Shown here: in pieces, positions 53,221 to 63,947 of the stretch
How positions within the stretch are numbered: the stretch's first letter is position 1
How the letters are laid out: the number at the start of each line of letters is the position of its first letter
From: Pikeienuella litoralis
Lineage (GTDB): Bacteria > Pseudomonadota > Alphaproteobacteria > Rhodobacterales > Rhodobacteraceae
Assembly: GCF_037646705.1 (NCBI RefSeq)
Contig: NZ_JBBHER010000005.1
Span: 124,001 to 188,000 of the forward strand
Reading direction: 5' to 3'
Length of the DNA: 64,000 nt
Notes under the pieces: generated by a model
The model's input: the letters and a program-made list of their open reading frames with translations, nothing else
Database searches by the model: none
Told to the model about the DNA's origin: nothing
Program-made: the position numbers and the translations under genes

Positions 53221-53904
53221 ATGAGCGAAGACATAGAACGCATTCGCAGGCTCTTTGGCGGGGCCGATGGCGGGGCCTTCAAGTTTGCGCGCTGGGGCTG
53301 CCCGATCGCTCCGGCGGTGATCGGGCTGGACGAGACCGGCGCGCGGCTGTTCACCGAGGCGGTTCGCGCCGTCGCCGAGATCGCGCGGCATCCGACCGAA
53401 GATCTCGACCCGGAAATGGGCGCCAATTTCCTGATCTATGTGATGCGGGATTGGGCGGATGCGGCGCGGGCGCCGAATCTGCCGAATTTCCTTCCCGCGC
53501 TGCCGGGCCTGATCGAGCGGCTGAACGCCGCGGAGGCGAACCGCTACCGGGTTTTCGCCTTCGACGATCAGGGCGCGATTCGGGCGGCGATCACGCTTTT
53601 ACGCTATGATGAGCAGATGCGCGCCGCGCCGGTGGACTATATCGCGCTGAGCGAAGCCGCGCTCGGATTGCTGGTCTATGACGAGGCGGGCGTGGCCGCC
53701 GACCGGCCGGTGGTCATGAAGGCGTTCGGCGAAGGGGATGCGCGGGCGGTTCTCTCCCCCTGGCACGCGGGCCTTCTGAGGGCGGCTTATGATCCGGTGA
53801 TCCCGGCGGGCTCGAAGGATCCGGCGCTGGCGCTGCGGCTGGCGGCGCGGCTCGGCTTCAATGCGGAGATGGGCGCCGGGGAGGTGGATGACGATGGCGC
53901 ATGA
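53221..53904 (+). CDS. Conserved-looking cytoplasmic protein, function unknown
   Basis: 227 residues from the ATG at 53221, 8 bp after the previous stop. No signal peptide or membrane helix. Notable segments: FKFARWGCPIAPAVIGLDE, DPEMGANFLIYVMRDWADA, NRYRVFAFDDQGAIRAAITL and SPWHAGLLRAAYDPVIPAGS. The Cys within WGCPIAPAV is the kind of isolated residue worth testing for catalysis. Overlaps ybgC by 11 bases. I do not recognise the family; I believe I have seen relatives at this place in Rhodobacterales tol loci. Confidence 0.75.
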   Translation: MSEDIERIRRLFGGADGGAFKFARWGCPIAPAVIGLDETGARLFTEAVRAVAEIARHPTEDLDPEMGANFLIYVMRDWADAARAPNLPNFLPALPGLIERLNAAEANRYRVFAFDDQGAIRAAITLLRYDEQMRAAPVDYIALSEAALGLLVYDEAGVAADRPVVMKAFGEGDARAVLSPWHAGLLRAAYDPVIPAGSKDPALALRLAARLGFNAEMGAGEVDDDGA

Positions 53905-54286
53905 AGCCGAATTCCGGGTCTATTACGAAGACACCGACATGGCTGGCGTCGTCTATTACGCCAACTATCTCAAGTTCATAGAGCGGGCGCGCTCGGATGC
54001 GCTGCGCGCGGCCGGCGTCGATCAGAGAGCGATGCGGGAGGCGGGATTGGTCTTCGTCGTGGTGCGGCTGGAGGCGGATTACATATCGCCGGCGCGCTAT
54101 GACGACGTGATCCGGGTGGCGACCGAAGCGACGGATGTGAGGGCGGCCTCCGCGACCCTCTCTCAGGTGGTGACGCGCGCCGGCGCGCCGCTTTTTCGCT
54201 CGCTCGTGCGTTTCGCCTGCATGACGGTCGAGGGGCGGCCCGTGCGCCTGCCGGCGGAGACGCGCCGCGCGCTCACGGCGATCTGA
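53894..54286 (+). CDS. ybgC: Tol-Pal-associated acyl-CoA thioesterase
   Basis: 130 residues, hot-dog fold. AEFRVYYEDTDMAGVVYYAN contains the catalytic Asp, YLKFIERARSDAL follows. Hydrolyses acyl-CoA or acyl-ACP; usually the first gene of tol-pal. The ATG at 53894 is chosen because GGGGAGG lies 9 bases upstream; ATG 53888 would be too close to it. Confidence 0.95.
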   Translation: MAHEAEFRVYYEDTDMAGVVYYANYLKFIERARSDALRAAGVDQRAMREAGLVFVVVRLEADYISPARYDDVIRVATEATDVRAASATLSQVVTRAGAPLFRSLVRFACMTVEGRPVRLPAETRRALTAI

Positions 54287-54420
54287 CGGAAGGTTTCAGG
54301 CCTCGACGCGCTCATTGACGTTCTCCTCGCAAAACCTCACATATCGCTGGGATCTGGCCGCGCTCCGCGTCCGGTCTGCTATAAACACGCCGCACGAGAC
54401 GGCGAGAGCGAGGCGAGCAT

Positions 54421-55137
54421 ATGGAGACGGAAGTGATTGCGGCGACCGGCGCGGCGGCCGCAAGTGTGGATTTTTCGCTGGCGGCGTTGTTCTTGCGCGC
54501 GACCTTCGTCGTGCAGGTCGTGCTGGTGATCCTGATCCTCGCCTCGTTCTGGTCATGGGCGATCGTCATCGACAAGCTGATCAGTTTTCGCAGGCAGCGG
54601 CGCGATGCGGGAATGTTCGAGGACGCGTTCTGGTCCGGGCAGCCGCTCGACCAGCTTTTCGATCGATTGGGGGGGACGCCGCGCTCCGCGATGGAGCGGG
54701 TCTTCCTCGCCGGAATGACCGAGTGGCGGAAATCCTTCGGCCCCGACGGCGCGGTCGCGCCCGGAGCGCAGCGGCGGATCGACCGTGCGCTGGCGGTGGC
54801 CATCGCGCGGGAGGAGGAAGAGACGACATCCCGGCTCGGCTTCCTCGCCACGGTCGGCTCGATTTCTCCCTTCGTCGGGCTCTTTGGCACGGTCTGGGGC
54901 ATCAAGACGGCGTTTGAAGAGATCGCGATCCAGCAGAACACCAATCTCGCCACGGTCGCGCCCGGGATCGCGGAGGCGCTGGTCGCGACCGCGCTGGGGC
55001 TTCTGGCCGCCATCCCCGCGGTGATCTTCTACAACAAGCTGACCGGCGACGCGGACCGCCTGACTGGCGCGCTGGAGAATTTCGCCGATGAGTTCGGCGT
55101 GATTCTCTCCCGGCAGATCGACCGGAAGCCCGATTGA
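54421..55137 (+). CDS. tolQ: Tol-Pal proton channel subunit TolQ
   Basis: 238 residues, three membrane helices (VVQVVLVILILASFWSWAIV, LGFLATVGSISPFVGLFGTV, GIAEALVATALGLLAAIPAV). With TolR it uses the proton gradient to energise TolA during cell-division envelope constriction. The stop overlaps tolR. Confidence 0.96.
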   Translation: METEVIAATGAAAASVDFSLAALFLRATFVVQVVLVILILASFWSWAIVIDKLISFRRQRRDAGMFEDAFWSGQPLDQLFDRLGGTPRSAMERVFLAGMTEWRKSFGPDGAVAPGAQRRIDRALAVAIAREEEETTSRLGFLATVGSISPFVGLFGTVWGIKTAFEEIAIQQNTNLATVAPGIAEALVATALGLLAAIPAVIFYNKLTGDADRLTGALENFADEFGVILSRQIDRKPD

Positions 55138-55592
55138 TGGGCGCCGGATTATCCTCCCCCAGCGCGCGCGCAGGGCGCCGCCGTCGCCGCAATCGGCCGA
55201 TGGCGGAGATCAACGTCACCCCCTTCGTGGACGTGATGCTGGTGCTGCTGATCATCTTCATGGTGGCGGCGCCGCTTCTGACGGTCGGCGTGCCGCTGAA
55301 GCTGCCGGAGACGGACGCGCAGGCGCTTCCTGCCGAAGCGGAGCCGCCGCTGACGGTGAATCTCGCGACGGACGGCAAGATCTATCTTCAGGAGACGCCG
55401 ATGGATTTCGGCGAATTCACGGCGCGGCTTCCGGCGATCGCGGCTGAGCGAAAGGACGGGCAGGTCTATCTTCGCGCCGATGCGGGGCTTTCCTATGGCG
55501 CGGTGGCGAAGGTGATGGGGGCGTTGAATGCGGCTGGATTCGGCTCGATCGCGCTTGTGACCGACGCGGCGCCGCCGTCGGCGGAGCGGTAA
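55137..55592 (+). CDS. tolR: Tol-Pal motor subunit TolR
   Basis: 151 residues. Basic N-terminus, then MAEINVTPFVDVMLVLLIIF with the proton-handling Asp in the helix, and a periplasmic domain (LKLPETDAQALPAEAEPPLT, YLRADAGLSYGAVAKVMGAL). The ATG shares its A with the tolQ stop codon. Confidence 0.96.
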   Translation: MGAGLSSPSARAGRRRRRNRPMAEINVTPFVDVMLVLLIIFMVAAPLLTVGVPLKLPETDAQALPAEAEPPLTVNLATDGKIYLQETPMDFGEFTARLPAIAAERKDGQVYLRADAGLSYGAVAKVMGALNAAGFGSIALVTDAAPPSAER

Positions 55593-55593
55593 G

Positions 55594-56763
55594 ATGAAAA
55601 CCGGCGCCAGCATATCGGGCGGCGCGCACGGGGCTCTGATCGCTCTGGTCGTTCTTTCCGGCGCGTTTTTCTCCGGCGGGCGAGAGCGGCCGGTCAATAT
55701 CGCCGAAGTGACGTTGATGAGCGGCGCGGAGTTCGAAGCCGCGATGTCGGCGGCCCCGAAATTCGATCCGGACCTTCCCGCGGCGCCTGAAGCGCTGAAT
55801 CCGGGGGAGGAGCGCGCGGATGTGAAGATCGCCGAGGAGGACGCCGCGCCCTCGACCCAAGCCGCGCCGGCGCCGCCCGAGGCGCCTGCGCGGGGCGAAG
55901 TGGTGACCCCGCCCACGGTGGAGGCGCCGACAGCCCATATCGCCGATGTCGGGGAGCGCGCGGCGGGCCCCGCGGCGCCGGAAGCCGAGACGCTCGTCGC
56001 GGCGGCGGACGCCTCTCCCGAACTCGCGCCCGTCGCCGAGATGGCGACAGCGCCGGCTCCGGCGCCCCGCCCCGCCGCGCCCGAAGTGGAGGAGACGACG
56101 CCGGAGCCGCCGCCGGTGGAAGCGGTGGAGCCCGCGCCGGCGCCCGAACCCGAGCCCGAACCCGAACCCGCGCCCCAACCTGAACCCGAACCTCAGCCTG
56201 CGCCCGAACCTGAACCGACGCCAGCGCCGGCGCCGGCGGAGGAGACGCCCCCGGAACAGGTGGAGGAGCCGACGACCCCGGCGCCGAAACTGAGCCCGCC
56301 GCCGCCGACCAAGCCGAAGGATCTGGCGGAGGCGCGAAAGGCCGAGCGTCTCGCCCGCGAGGCGAAGACGCCGGAGGAGACGGGCGCCACGAAGGCCGCG
56401 GACGCGCCGTCGGGCGGCGGAACCACGCGGACCGTCGGGCAGCTGTCGTTCCGGGACAAGGACGCGCTCCGCATCGGCATCAAAGGCTATTTCAGCCCGC
56501 CGACCGGGCTGGCCAACGCCGACCAGCTGATGGTCAAGCTTCGGATCGAGGTCAGCGAAGCCGGCAAGATCGTCTCGGGCCCGACGGTGCTGGAGCCGAG
56601 CGGCGCGCTCGACCCCCAGCATGAAGCGCTGCGGCGCGCCGGGGCGTTGGCGCTTCGCAAGTCCGAAGCGGCGGGGGTGTTTTCCCGGTTGCCACGCGAT
56701 AAGTATGAGCGTTGGCGCGTCATGAATGTCATCTTTACGCCAAGGGAGATCCAGTTCCTATGA
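55594..56763 (+). CDS. tolA: TolA, Pro/Glu-rich
   Basis: 389 residues. One N-terminal membrane helix (ALIALVVLSGAFFSGG), a long extended domain II, and a TonB/TolA C-terminal domain (FRDKDALRIGIKGYFSPPTG, VKLRIEVSEAGKIVSGP). Domain II is Pro/Glu/Ala-rich with PEPEP repeats rather than the Lys/Ala-rich helix of E. coli TolA, so it probably spans the periplasm as an extended rod. The stop overlaps tolB (ATGA). Confidence 0.9.
   Translation: MKTGASISGGAHGALIALVVLSGAFFSGGRERPVNIAEVTLMSGAEFEAAMSAAPKFDPDLPAAPEALNPGEERADVKIAEEDAAPSTQAAPAPPEAPARGEVVTPPTVEAPTAHIADVGERAAGPAAPEAETLVAAADASPELAPVAEMATAPAPAPRPAAPEVEETTPEPPPVEAVEPAPAPEPEPEPEPAPQPEPEPQPAPEPEPTPAPAPAEETPPEQVEEPTTPAPKLSPPPPTKPKDLAEARKAERLAREAKTPEETGATKAADAPSGGGTTRTVGQLSFRDKDALRIGIKGYFSPPTGLANADQLMVKLRIEVSEAGKIVSGPTVLEPSGALDPQHEALRRAGALALRKSEAAGVFSRLPRDKYERWRVMNVIFTPREIQFL
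56136..56240 (+). repeat. Pro-Glu hexanucleotide repeat inside tolA
   Basis: Imperfect runs of CCCGAACCC-type hexamers encoding alternating Pro and Glu. Low complexity, in frame, prone to copy-number change without frameshift. Confidence 0.7.
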
Positions 56764-58097
56764 ACCGATCCGTTCTCACGAGCCGAATCGCCATCGCCCT
56801 GCTTTTCTCGCTGCTCGCCGTAATGGGCGCGCGCGCGCAGAGCGGCGACGGAGCGCTGGAGATCACCGTGGCGGGGGGCGAGTTCCGGCCGATCCCGCTT
56901 GGCGCGCCCGGGTTCTTCGCGCCTCCGGGCGAGGCGGCGACGCTCGCCGCGCAGATCCGGGAGGTGGCGCTCGCCGATCTTGCGGGCTCCGGTCTGTTCC
57001 GCATCATCCCGCCGGACGCCTATATCGAGAAGATCGACGATTTCGACGCCGAGCCGCGCTACGCGGACTGGCAAGCGATCAACGCCGACGCGCTGGTCAC
57101 CGGAAGCGCGAATATCGAATCCGACGGGCGCATCCGGGTGCGGTTCCGGCTCTTCGACAGTTTTGCGTCGGGGCAGGTTGAAGGGCTGCAATTCTTCGCG
57201 GACCCGGCGGATTTCCGCCGTATCGGCCATAAGATCGCCGACGCGATTTACACGCGCATGACGGGCGAGGGGCCCTATTTCGACAGCCGCATCGCCTATG
57301 TGCACGAGAGCGGCCCGAAGAACGCGCGGGTCAAGCGCCTCGCGATCATGGATCAGGACGGCGCAAACAATCGCTTCCTGACCGATGGGCGCCAACTGGT
57401 GATGACGCCGCGGTTCTCGCCGAACGATCAGGAGATCATCTATATTTCCTTCGAGCGGGGCGAGCCGCAGATCTTTCTCTACAATATCGCGACCGGACAA
57501 AGCGAAATCCTGGGTAACTTTCCGGGCATGAGCTTCGCTCCGCGGTTCTCGCCCGACGGACGGCAGGTGGTGCTGTCATTGTCGGAAGGGGGCAACACGG
57601 ATATCTATTCGATGGAGCTCGCGACGCGCCGCCTTCGGCGGCTGACGGATTCGCCGGCGATCGAGACCGGCGCATCCTATTCCCCCGATGGGCGGCAAAT
57701 CGTTTTCGAGAGCGATCGCGGCGGCGGGCCGCAGATCTATGTGATGAGCGCGCTCGGCGGACCGGCGACCCGGATCAGCTTTGGAGACGGTCGGTACGGC
57801 ACGCCGGTCTGGTCGCCGCGAGGGGATCTGATCGCCTTCACCAAACAGGGGGGCGGCCGTTTCTCGGTCGGAGTGATGCGGGTGGACGGCTCGGAGGAGC
57901 GGATTCTCGATTCGAGCTTCTTGTCCGAGGGGCCGACCTGGGCGCCGAACGGCCGGGTTCTGTCGTTTTTTCGCGAGAGCGCCGGCGCGAACGGCTCCGC
58001 GAGCCTCTGGAGCGTAGACATCACCGGACGGAACCTGAAAAGGTTGGACGCGCCGGGGGCGGGCTCGGATCCGGCCTGGTCGCCGATCCTCCCATAG
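56760..58097 (+). CDS. tolB: Tol-Pal beta-propeller protein TolB
   Basis: 445 residues from the ATG overlapping the tolA stop. A signal peptide ends near GARAQSGDG. N-domain TVAGGEFRPIPLGAPGFFAP, ADALVTGSANIESDGRIRVR, then a six-bladed propeller with repeats such as TPRFSPNDQEIIYISFERGE, FAPRFSPDGRQVVLSLSEGG, GASYSPDGRQIVFESDRGGG and GTPVWSPRGDLIAFTKQGGG. Periplasmic, binds Pal. Confidence 0.97.
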   Translation: MNRSVLTSRIAIALLFSLLAVMGARAQSGDGALEITVAGGEFRPIPLGAPGFFAPPGEAATLAAQIREVALADLAGSGLFRIIPPDAYIEKIDDFDAEPRYADWQAINADALVTGSANIESDGRIRVRFRLFDSFASGQVEGLQFFADPADFRRIGHKIADAIYTRMTGEGPYFDSRIAYVHESGPKNARVKRLAIMDQDGANNRFLTDGRQLVMTPRFSPNDQEIIYISFERGEPQIFLYNIATGQSEILGNFPGMSFAPRFSPDGRQVVLSLSEGGNTDIYSMELATRRLRRLTDSPAIETGASYSPDGRQIVFESDRGGGPQIYVMSALGGPATRISFGDGRYGTPVWSPRGDLIAFTKQGGGRFSVGVMRVDGSEERILDSSFLSEGPTWAPNGRVLSFFRESAGANGSASLWSVDITGRNLKRLDAPGAGSDPAWSPILP

Positions 58098-58176
58098 ACC
58101 GGCGCGCGCGCCGGGGTTGAGAAACACGTGGAACCATGGAGCGGCAGGCGCCGTTCCTCACAGGCGGAGACGAGAC

Positions 58177-58671
58177 ATGCTGAATAAACTCACACTGACG
58201 ATTGCGATGGGCGCGGCGCTGATGCTGGCGGCGTGCTCCGACGAGCCGCCGACGGCGGCGGCGCCGGGCGGCTCGCCGACCTCCGGGAGCAGCCTCGACC
58301 CTTCGTCCACGGCTTACTTCCAGCAGACCGTGGGCGACCGGGTGTTTTTCGAGACGGACAGCAGCCGCATCACGCCCGTCGGCCAGCAGACGCTGGCGCG
58401 GCAGGCGGAATGGCTGGCGGAGAACCCCACGGTGAACGTGGTTATCGAAGGCCATGCGGATGAGCGCGGCACGCGCGAATACAACCTCGCGCTCGGCGCA
58501 AGGCGGGCGGACGCCGCGCGCGTCTATCTCGTCTCTCAGGGCGTCTCCGCCAGTCGGATCAGGACCATCAGCTACGGCAAGGAGCGGCCGGAGGCGTTGT
58601 GCTCGGCCGAAAGCTGCTGGTCCGAGAACCGGCGCGCGGTCAGCGTGATCACTGGCGCGCCGATGAGCTGA
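58177..58671 (+). CDS. pal: Peptidoglycan-associated lipoprotein Pal
   Basis: 164 residues. The lipobox LMLAAC gives a lipidated Cys. The OmpA-like domain has FFETDSSRITPVGQQTLARQ, NVVIEGHADERGTREYNLAL and SYGKERPEALCSAE, binding peptidoglycan. The ATG at 58177 has CGGAGACGAG upstream; an earlier in-frame start precedes no signal. Confidence 0.97.
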   Translation: MLNKLTLTIAMGAALMLAACSDEPPTAAAPGGSPTSGSSLDPSSTAYFQQTVGDRVFFETDSSRITPVGQQTLARQAEWLAENPTVNVVIEGHADERGTREYNLALGARRADAARVYLVSQGVSASRIRTISYGKERPEALCSAESCWSENRRAVSVITGAPMS

Positions 58672-58741
58672 GCGACCAGCGGCGCGGCGGCGGACTGTCG
58701 CCGCGCCGCATGCCGGCGAGAGTGCGAAAGGAGATGGCGAC

Positions 58742-59527
58742 ATGAATTTCACGCTGCGTTTCGGGGTTTTGGCCGCCGCTCTCGTCGGGCTTTCGATTGG
58801 CGCCTGGGCGCCGGGCGGCGCGGCCCAGGGGGTCGACCGCTATGAGTTTCTGGAGGTCCAGAAACAGACCAAAGCGCTCGCCGAGGACGTGGCGCGCCTT
58901 CGCGGCGCGGTGGGCGGCGGCGTGCTCGCCCCCAGACTCGATGCGGTGGAGAGCGAGATCCAGCGGTTGACCGGGCAGATCGAGCGGCTCGAGTACGCGC
59001 AGCGCCAGCATGAGGCCGCGGCGCGCCAGAAATTGCAGGATCTCGAATACCGGATCATCGAACTCGAGGGTGGAGATCCGAGCGTCCTGTTCGAAAATCA
59101 GGACGACGCCGGGCGCGCGCCCGGACCGGGCGCGCCGATTTCCGAGGGCGACCGCGCGGGGTTTGACGCTGGCGTCGCCGCGGCGCGGGACGGCCGGACC
59201 GAAGAGGCGCGGAGCCTGCTCAGCGAATTCCTCTCCGACCATCCGGAGAGTCCGCTGGCCGGCGACGCTCATTTCTGGCTGGGCGAGGCGTATTTCGCCG
59301 CCGGCGACTACCAGGCGGCGGCGCAACGCTATCTCGACGGAGCGACGCTCGGATCGGGCTCCGACAAGGCGCCGGAGAGTTTCCTGAAGCTGGGCGTCAC
59401 GCTTGATCTGCTCGGCAAGACCGATGTCGCCTGCTCGACGCTTCGCGAGGTGCGCGAACGTTACGCCGAGGCGACCGACATCGTCGAGCGGGCCGCGCGC
59501 GAGGCGCGCCGGATCGGCTGTGAATGA
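58742..59527 (+). CDS. cpoB: Cell-division coordinator CpoB (YbgF)
   Basis: 261 residues. Signal peptide ending PGGAAQG, an N-terminal coiled coil (FLEVQKQTKALAEDVARLRG, VESEIQRLTGQIERLEYAQR), then TPR repeats (HPESPLAGDAHFWLGEAYFA, APESFLKLGVTLDLLGKTDV, ACSTLREVRERYAEATDIVE). Links peptidoglycan synthesis to Tol constriction. GGAGATGG precedes the ATG. Confidence 0.95.
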   Translation: MNFTLRFGVLAAALVGLSIGAWAPGGAAQGVDRYEFLEVQKQTKALAEDVARLRGAVGGGVLAPRLDAVESEIQRLTGQIERLEYAQRQHEAAARQKLQDLEYRIIELEGGDPSVLFENQDDAGRAPGPGAPISEGDRAGFDAGVAAARDGRTEEARSLLSEFLSDHPESPLAGDAHFWLGEAYFAAGDYQAAAQRYLDGATLGSGSDKAPESFLKLGVTLDLLGKTDVACSTLREVRERYAEATDIVERAAREARRIGCE

Positions 59528-59533
59528 GCCGGA

Positions 59534-60832
59534 ATGAAACCGCCTGAACCCGACATCGTCGCCGCCGAGAGCTTCGCCGCCCTCGACAAGGCGCTGGTCG
59601 GGGCGTCGCGCCCGCTCGGCGTCGCGGTGTCGGGCGGCGGCGACAGCATGGCTCTCCTTCATCTTGCGGATCGATGGGCGCGCGCCCGCGGTCATGCGCT
59701 TGAGGTCGCCACGGTCGATCACGGGCTTCGGGCGGAAAGCGCGGCCGAAGCGCGCCTTGTCGGCGGAGTCGCCGGAGCGCTCGGCCGCCGACACGAGATT
59801 CTGGAATGGCGCGGCTGGGCCGGCCACGGCAACCTTCAGGCGGAGGCGCGCAAGGCGCGCCAGCGGCTGCTCTCGGACTGGGCGGCGCGCCGGGGCCTGG
59901 CGGCGATCGCGCTTGGCCATACCATGGACGATCAGGCGGAGACGGTGATTTTGCGGCTTGGCCGGGGTTCGGGCGTCGACGGGCTTTCCGCGATGGCGGC
60001 GCGCGCCGAAGCGATGGGCGCGACCTGGATTCGCCCGCTCCTCGGCGTGAGGCGCGCGGCGCTGCGCGCCTGGCTGAGGGCCGCGGACGCGCCGTGGATC
60101 GAGGACCCGTCGAATGAAGACGCGCGGTTCGATCGGGTGCGGGCCCGACGCTCGCTTTCCGCGCTGGCGCCGCTTGGCGTGACCGCAGAGGGGCTCGCCG
60201 CGACGGCGGCGCGAATGCGGGGGGCCCGCGACGCGCTTGATCACGCGGTCGCCTCGTTGGCTGCGGAAGCGGCGCGGTGGGGCGTCTGCGGCGACCTTCA
60301 CCTGACGCTGGCGCCGCTTCGCGCCGCTCCGCGCGAATTGGCGCGGCGGTTGCTGCGCGCCGGGCTGACGCGCGCGGCGGGCGCGGATTACGGGCCGCGC
60401 GCGGAATCTGAGGCGCAGTTGCTGGACGCGATGCTCTCCCGCAGGCTGGGCGGCGGGCGTAGTCTTCACGGGTGTCTGATCCGCCCGGATGGCCCGCTCC
60501 GCGTCGTGATCTCACGCGAGGCGGCGGCTGTGGATCCGACCCCGGCGCCGTTGAGCGCTGATGGAACGATCTGGGACGGCCGATTCCTCGTTGCGGGAGA
60601 GGACGCGGCGGAGATTGCGCCGCTCGGCGAGGCCGGGGCGCGCCGCCTCGCCGAGCTTTCCGGCGCGGGCCTCTGGCGCGCGCCGAAGCATTGGGAGGCG
60701 GCGCCCCGCGCGGCGCGGTTGACGACGCCGGCGCTCTGGCGGGAGGGCGCGCTCGCGGCCGCGCCGATCGCCGGTTACGGAGAGCGGGCGAACGCGCGCT
60801 TTATCGTCGCGGATGAAGGATGGCTCGACTGA
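59534..60832 (+). CDS. tilS: tRNA(Ile)-lysidine synthase TilS
   Basis: 432 residues. Converts C34 of the CAU-anticodon tRNA-Ile to lysidine. PP-loop VSGGGDSMALLHLA near residue 33, VATVDHGLRAESAAEARLVG, ALGHTMDDQAETVILRLGRG and DPSNEDARFDRVRARR. It starts 6 bp after cpoB; the tilS-ftsH order is widespread. Confidence 0.95.
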   Translation: MKPPEPDIVAAESFAALDKALVGASRPLGVAVSGGGDSMALLHLADRWARARGHALEVATVDHGLRAESAAEARLVGGVAGALGRRHEILEWRGWAGHGNLQAEARKARQRLLSDWAARRGLAAIALGHTMDDQAETVILRLGRGSGVDGLSAMAARAEAMGATWIRPLLGVRRAALRAWLRAADAPWIEDPSNEDARFDRVRARRSLSALAPLGVTAEGLAATAARMRGARDALDHAVASLAAEAARWGVCGDLHLTLAPLRAAPRELARRLLRAGLTRAAGADYGPRAESEAQLLDAMLSRRLGGGRSLHGCLIRPDGPLRVVISREAAAVDPTPAPLSADGTIWDGRFLVAGEDAAEIAPLGEAGARRLAELSGAGLWRAPKHWEAAPRAARLTTPALWREGALAAAPIAGYGERANARFIVADEGWLD

Positions 60833-60859
60833 AGCCGATTCGGCGTCACAAGTGACGGA

Positions 60860-60887
60860 TTGAACATCAGCCGGAAAGCATTATCTT
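60860..60887 (+). promoter_or_regulatory. Candidate promoter for ftsH
   Basis: TTGAAC, 16-base spacer, TATCTT, lying 53 bases before the chosen ftsH start, in an interval between tilS and ftsH. The match to a sigma-70 promoter is fair; no sigma-32 consensus is seen. Confidence 0.35.
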
Positions 60888-60939
60888 GACCCTGAACGGG
60901 CGCGCGGTCCGCATTCGTCAGATGAGAGGTCTCCTTCTA

Positions 60940-62853
<1,914 letters not shown>

Positions 62854-63011
62854 TCCTTGCGCCGGGGAGCGACGGCGGCCCGCACGCGCGGCGGGTCGTG
62901 GCGCTTCCCGCCAATCGGTGGATCAGGCCTGCGCCGTCAAGGCCCAGGAACATGCATGTGGGATGAGGACGCCGTGTGAGTTCCGATTGGAACGGGCGGC
63001 GTCGAAATTGA

Positions 63012-63042
63012 AATGGCCGCCCCAATTTCAGGGGCGGCCATT
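63012..63042. terminator. Perfect 12-bp hairpin between convergent ftsH and rplI
   Basis: AATGGCCGCCCC, loop AATTTCA, GGGGCGGCCATT. It lies 40 bases past the rplI stop on the minus strand, where TTTCAATTTC follows, and about 160 bases past ftsH on the plus strand. Probably a bidirectional terminator. Confidence 0.75.
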
Positions 63043-63082
63043 CTCGATTTCAAGGCCTCGCAGCGTCGAGGCCGCCGAGCTG

Positions 63083-63691
63083 TCAGGCGCGGGGCTCTTC
63101 GGCCTCATCCGCCGGGGCGTCTGCGGTGAGACGCTCCGCGTCCTCGTCATCCTCGAAGAGCTGCGCGACGTCGAAGGCCTCAGCGGCCTCTTCCTCGGCG
63201 CGGAGCTCCGCGATGGACTTGCCTTCGGCCTGAAGTTCGGCCTCGTCGGCGGAGCGCGCGACGTTGACGGTGATCGTGGCGTCGACCTCCGGGTGCAGAA
63301 CCACGCGGATATCGTGCAAGCCCAGCTCCTTCACCGGAGAAGAGAGCACGACCTGCGTGCGCGCCAGGCTGAAGCCGCCCTCGGTCGCCAGTTCGGCGAT
63401 ATCGCGAGAGTTGACCGAGCCGTAAAGCGCGCCACCGTCCGAAGCCTGCCGGATGGCGATGAATGTCTGACCGTTGAGCTTGGCCGCAACGGCTTCCGCC
63501 TCTTTCTTCAGATCGAGGTTACGCGCCTCAAGCTGAGCTCGTTCGGCCTCGAACCGCTCCAGATTGCTCTTCGTCGCTCGAAGCGCCTTGCCTTTCGGCA
63601 GGAGGAAGTTGCGGGCGAAGCCATTTTTCACGGCGACGACATCGCCCATCTGGCCCAGTTTTTCGACGCGCTCGAGAAGAACCACATCCAT
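63083..63691 (-). CDS. rplI: 50S ribosomal protein L9
   Basis: 202 residues. N-domain DVVLLERVEKLGQMGDVVAV, KNGFARNFLLPKGKALRAT, long linker helix and C-domain with GALYGSVNSRDIAEL and LGLHDIRVVLHPEVDATITV. About 50 residues longer than E. coli L9 because of an acidic tail (AELRAEEEAAEAFDVAQLFE), a usual alphaproteobacterial trait. Last gene of rpsF-rpsR-rplI. Confidence 0.97.
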   Translation of the reverse strand: MDVVLLERVEKLGQMGDVVAVKNGFARNFLLPKGKALRATKSNLERFEAERAQLEARNLDLKKEAEAVAAKLNGQTFIAIRQASDGGALYGSVNSRDIAELATEGGFSLARTQVVLSSPVKELGLHDIRVVLHPEVDATITVNVARSADEAELQAEGKSIAELRAEEEAAEAFDVAQLFEDDEDAERLTADAPADEAEEPRA

Positions 63692-63702
63692 GATCGTTCT
63701 CC

Positions 63703-63930
63703 TTACTTGATGGCGTAGGGGAGAAGCGCGAGGAAGCGGGCCCGCTTGATGGCGCGGCCGAGTTCTCGCTGCTTCTTTGAGGAAACGGCGGTGATGCGCG
63801 AAGGCACGATCTTGCCTCGTTCGGAAATGTAGCGTTGCAGCAGCTTCACGTCCTTGTAATCGATCTTCGGCGCGTCAGGCGCCGAGAACGGGCATGATTT
63901 GCGACGACGGAAGAAGGGTTTGTGGGCCAT
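63703..63930 (-). CDS. rpsR: 30S ribosomal protein S18
   Basis: 75 residues: FFRRRKSCPFSAPDAPKIDY, VKLLQRYISERGKIVPSRIT and QRELGRAIKRARFLALLPYA match S18, which binds S6 on the platform of the small subunit. AGAGGAG lies before the ATG; 11 bp upstream of rplI. Confidence 0.98.
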   Translation of the reverse strand: MAHKPFFRRRKSCPFSAPDAPKIDYKDVKLLQRYISERGKIVPSRITAVSSKKQRELGRAIKRARFLALLPYAIK

Positions 63931-63947
63931 AATCTATCTCCTCTGGA

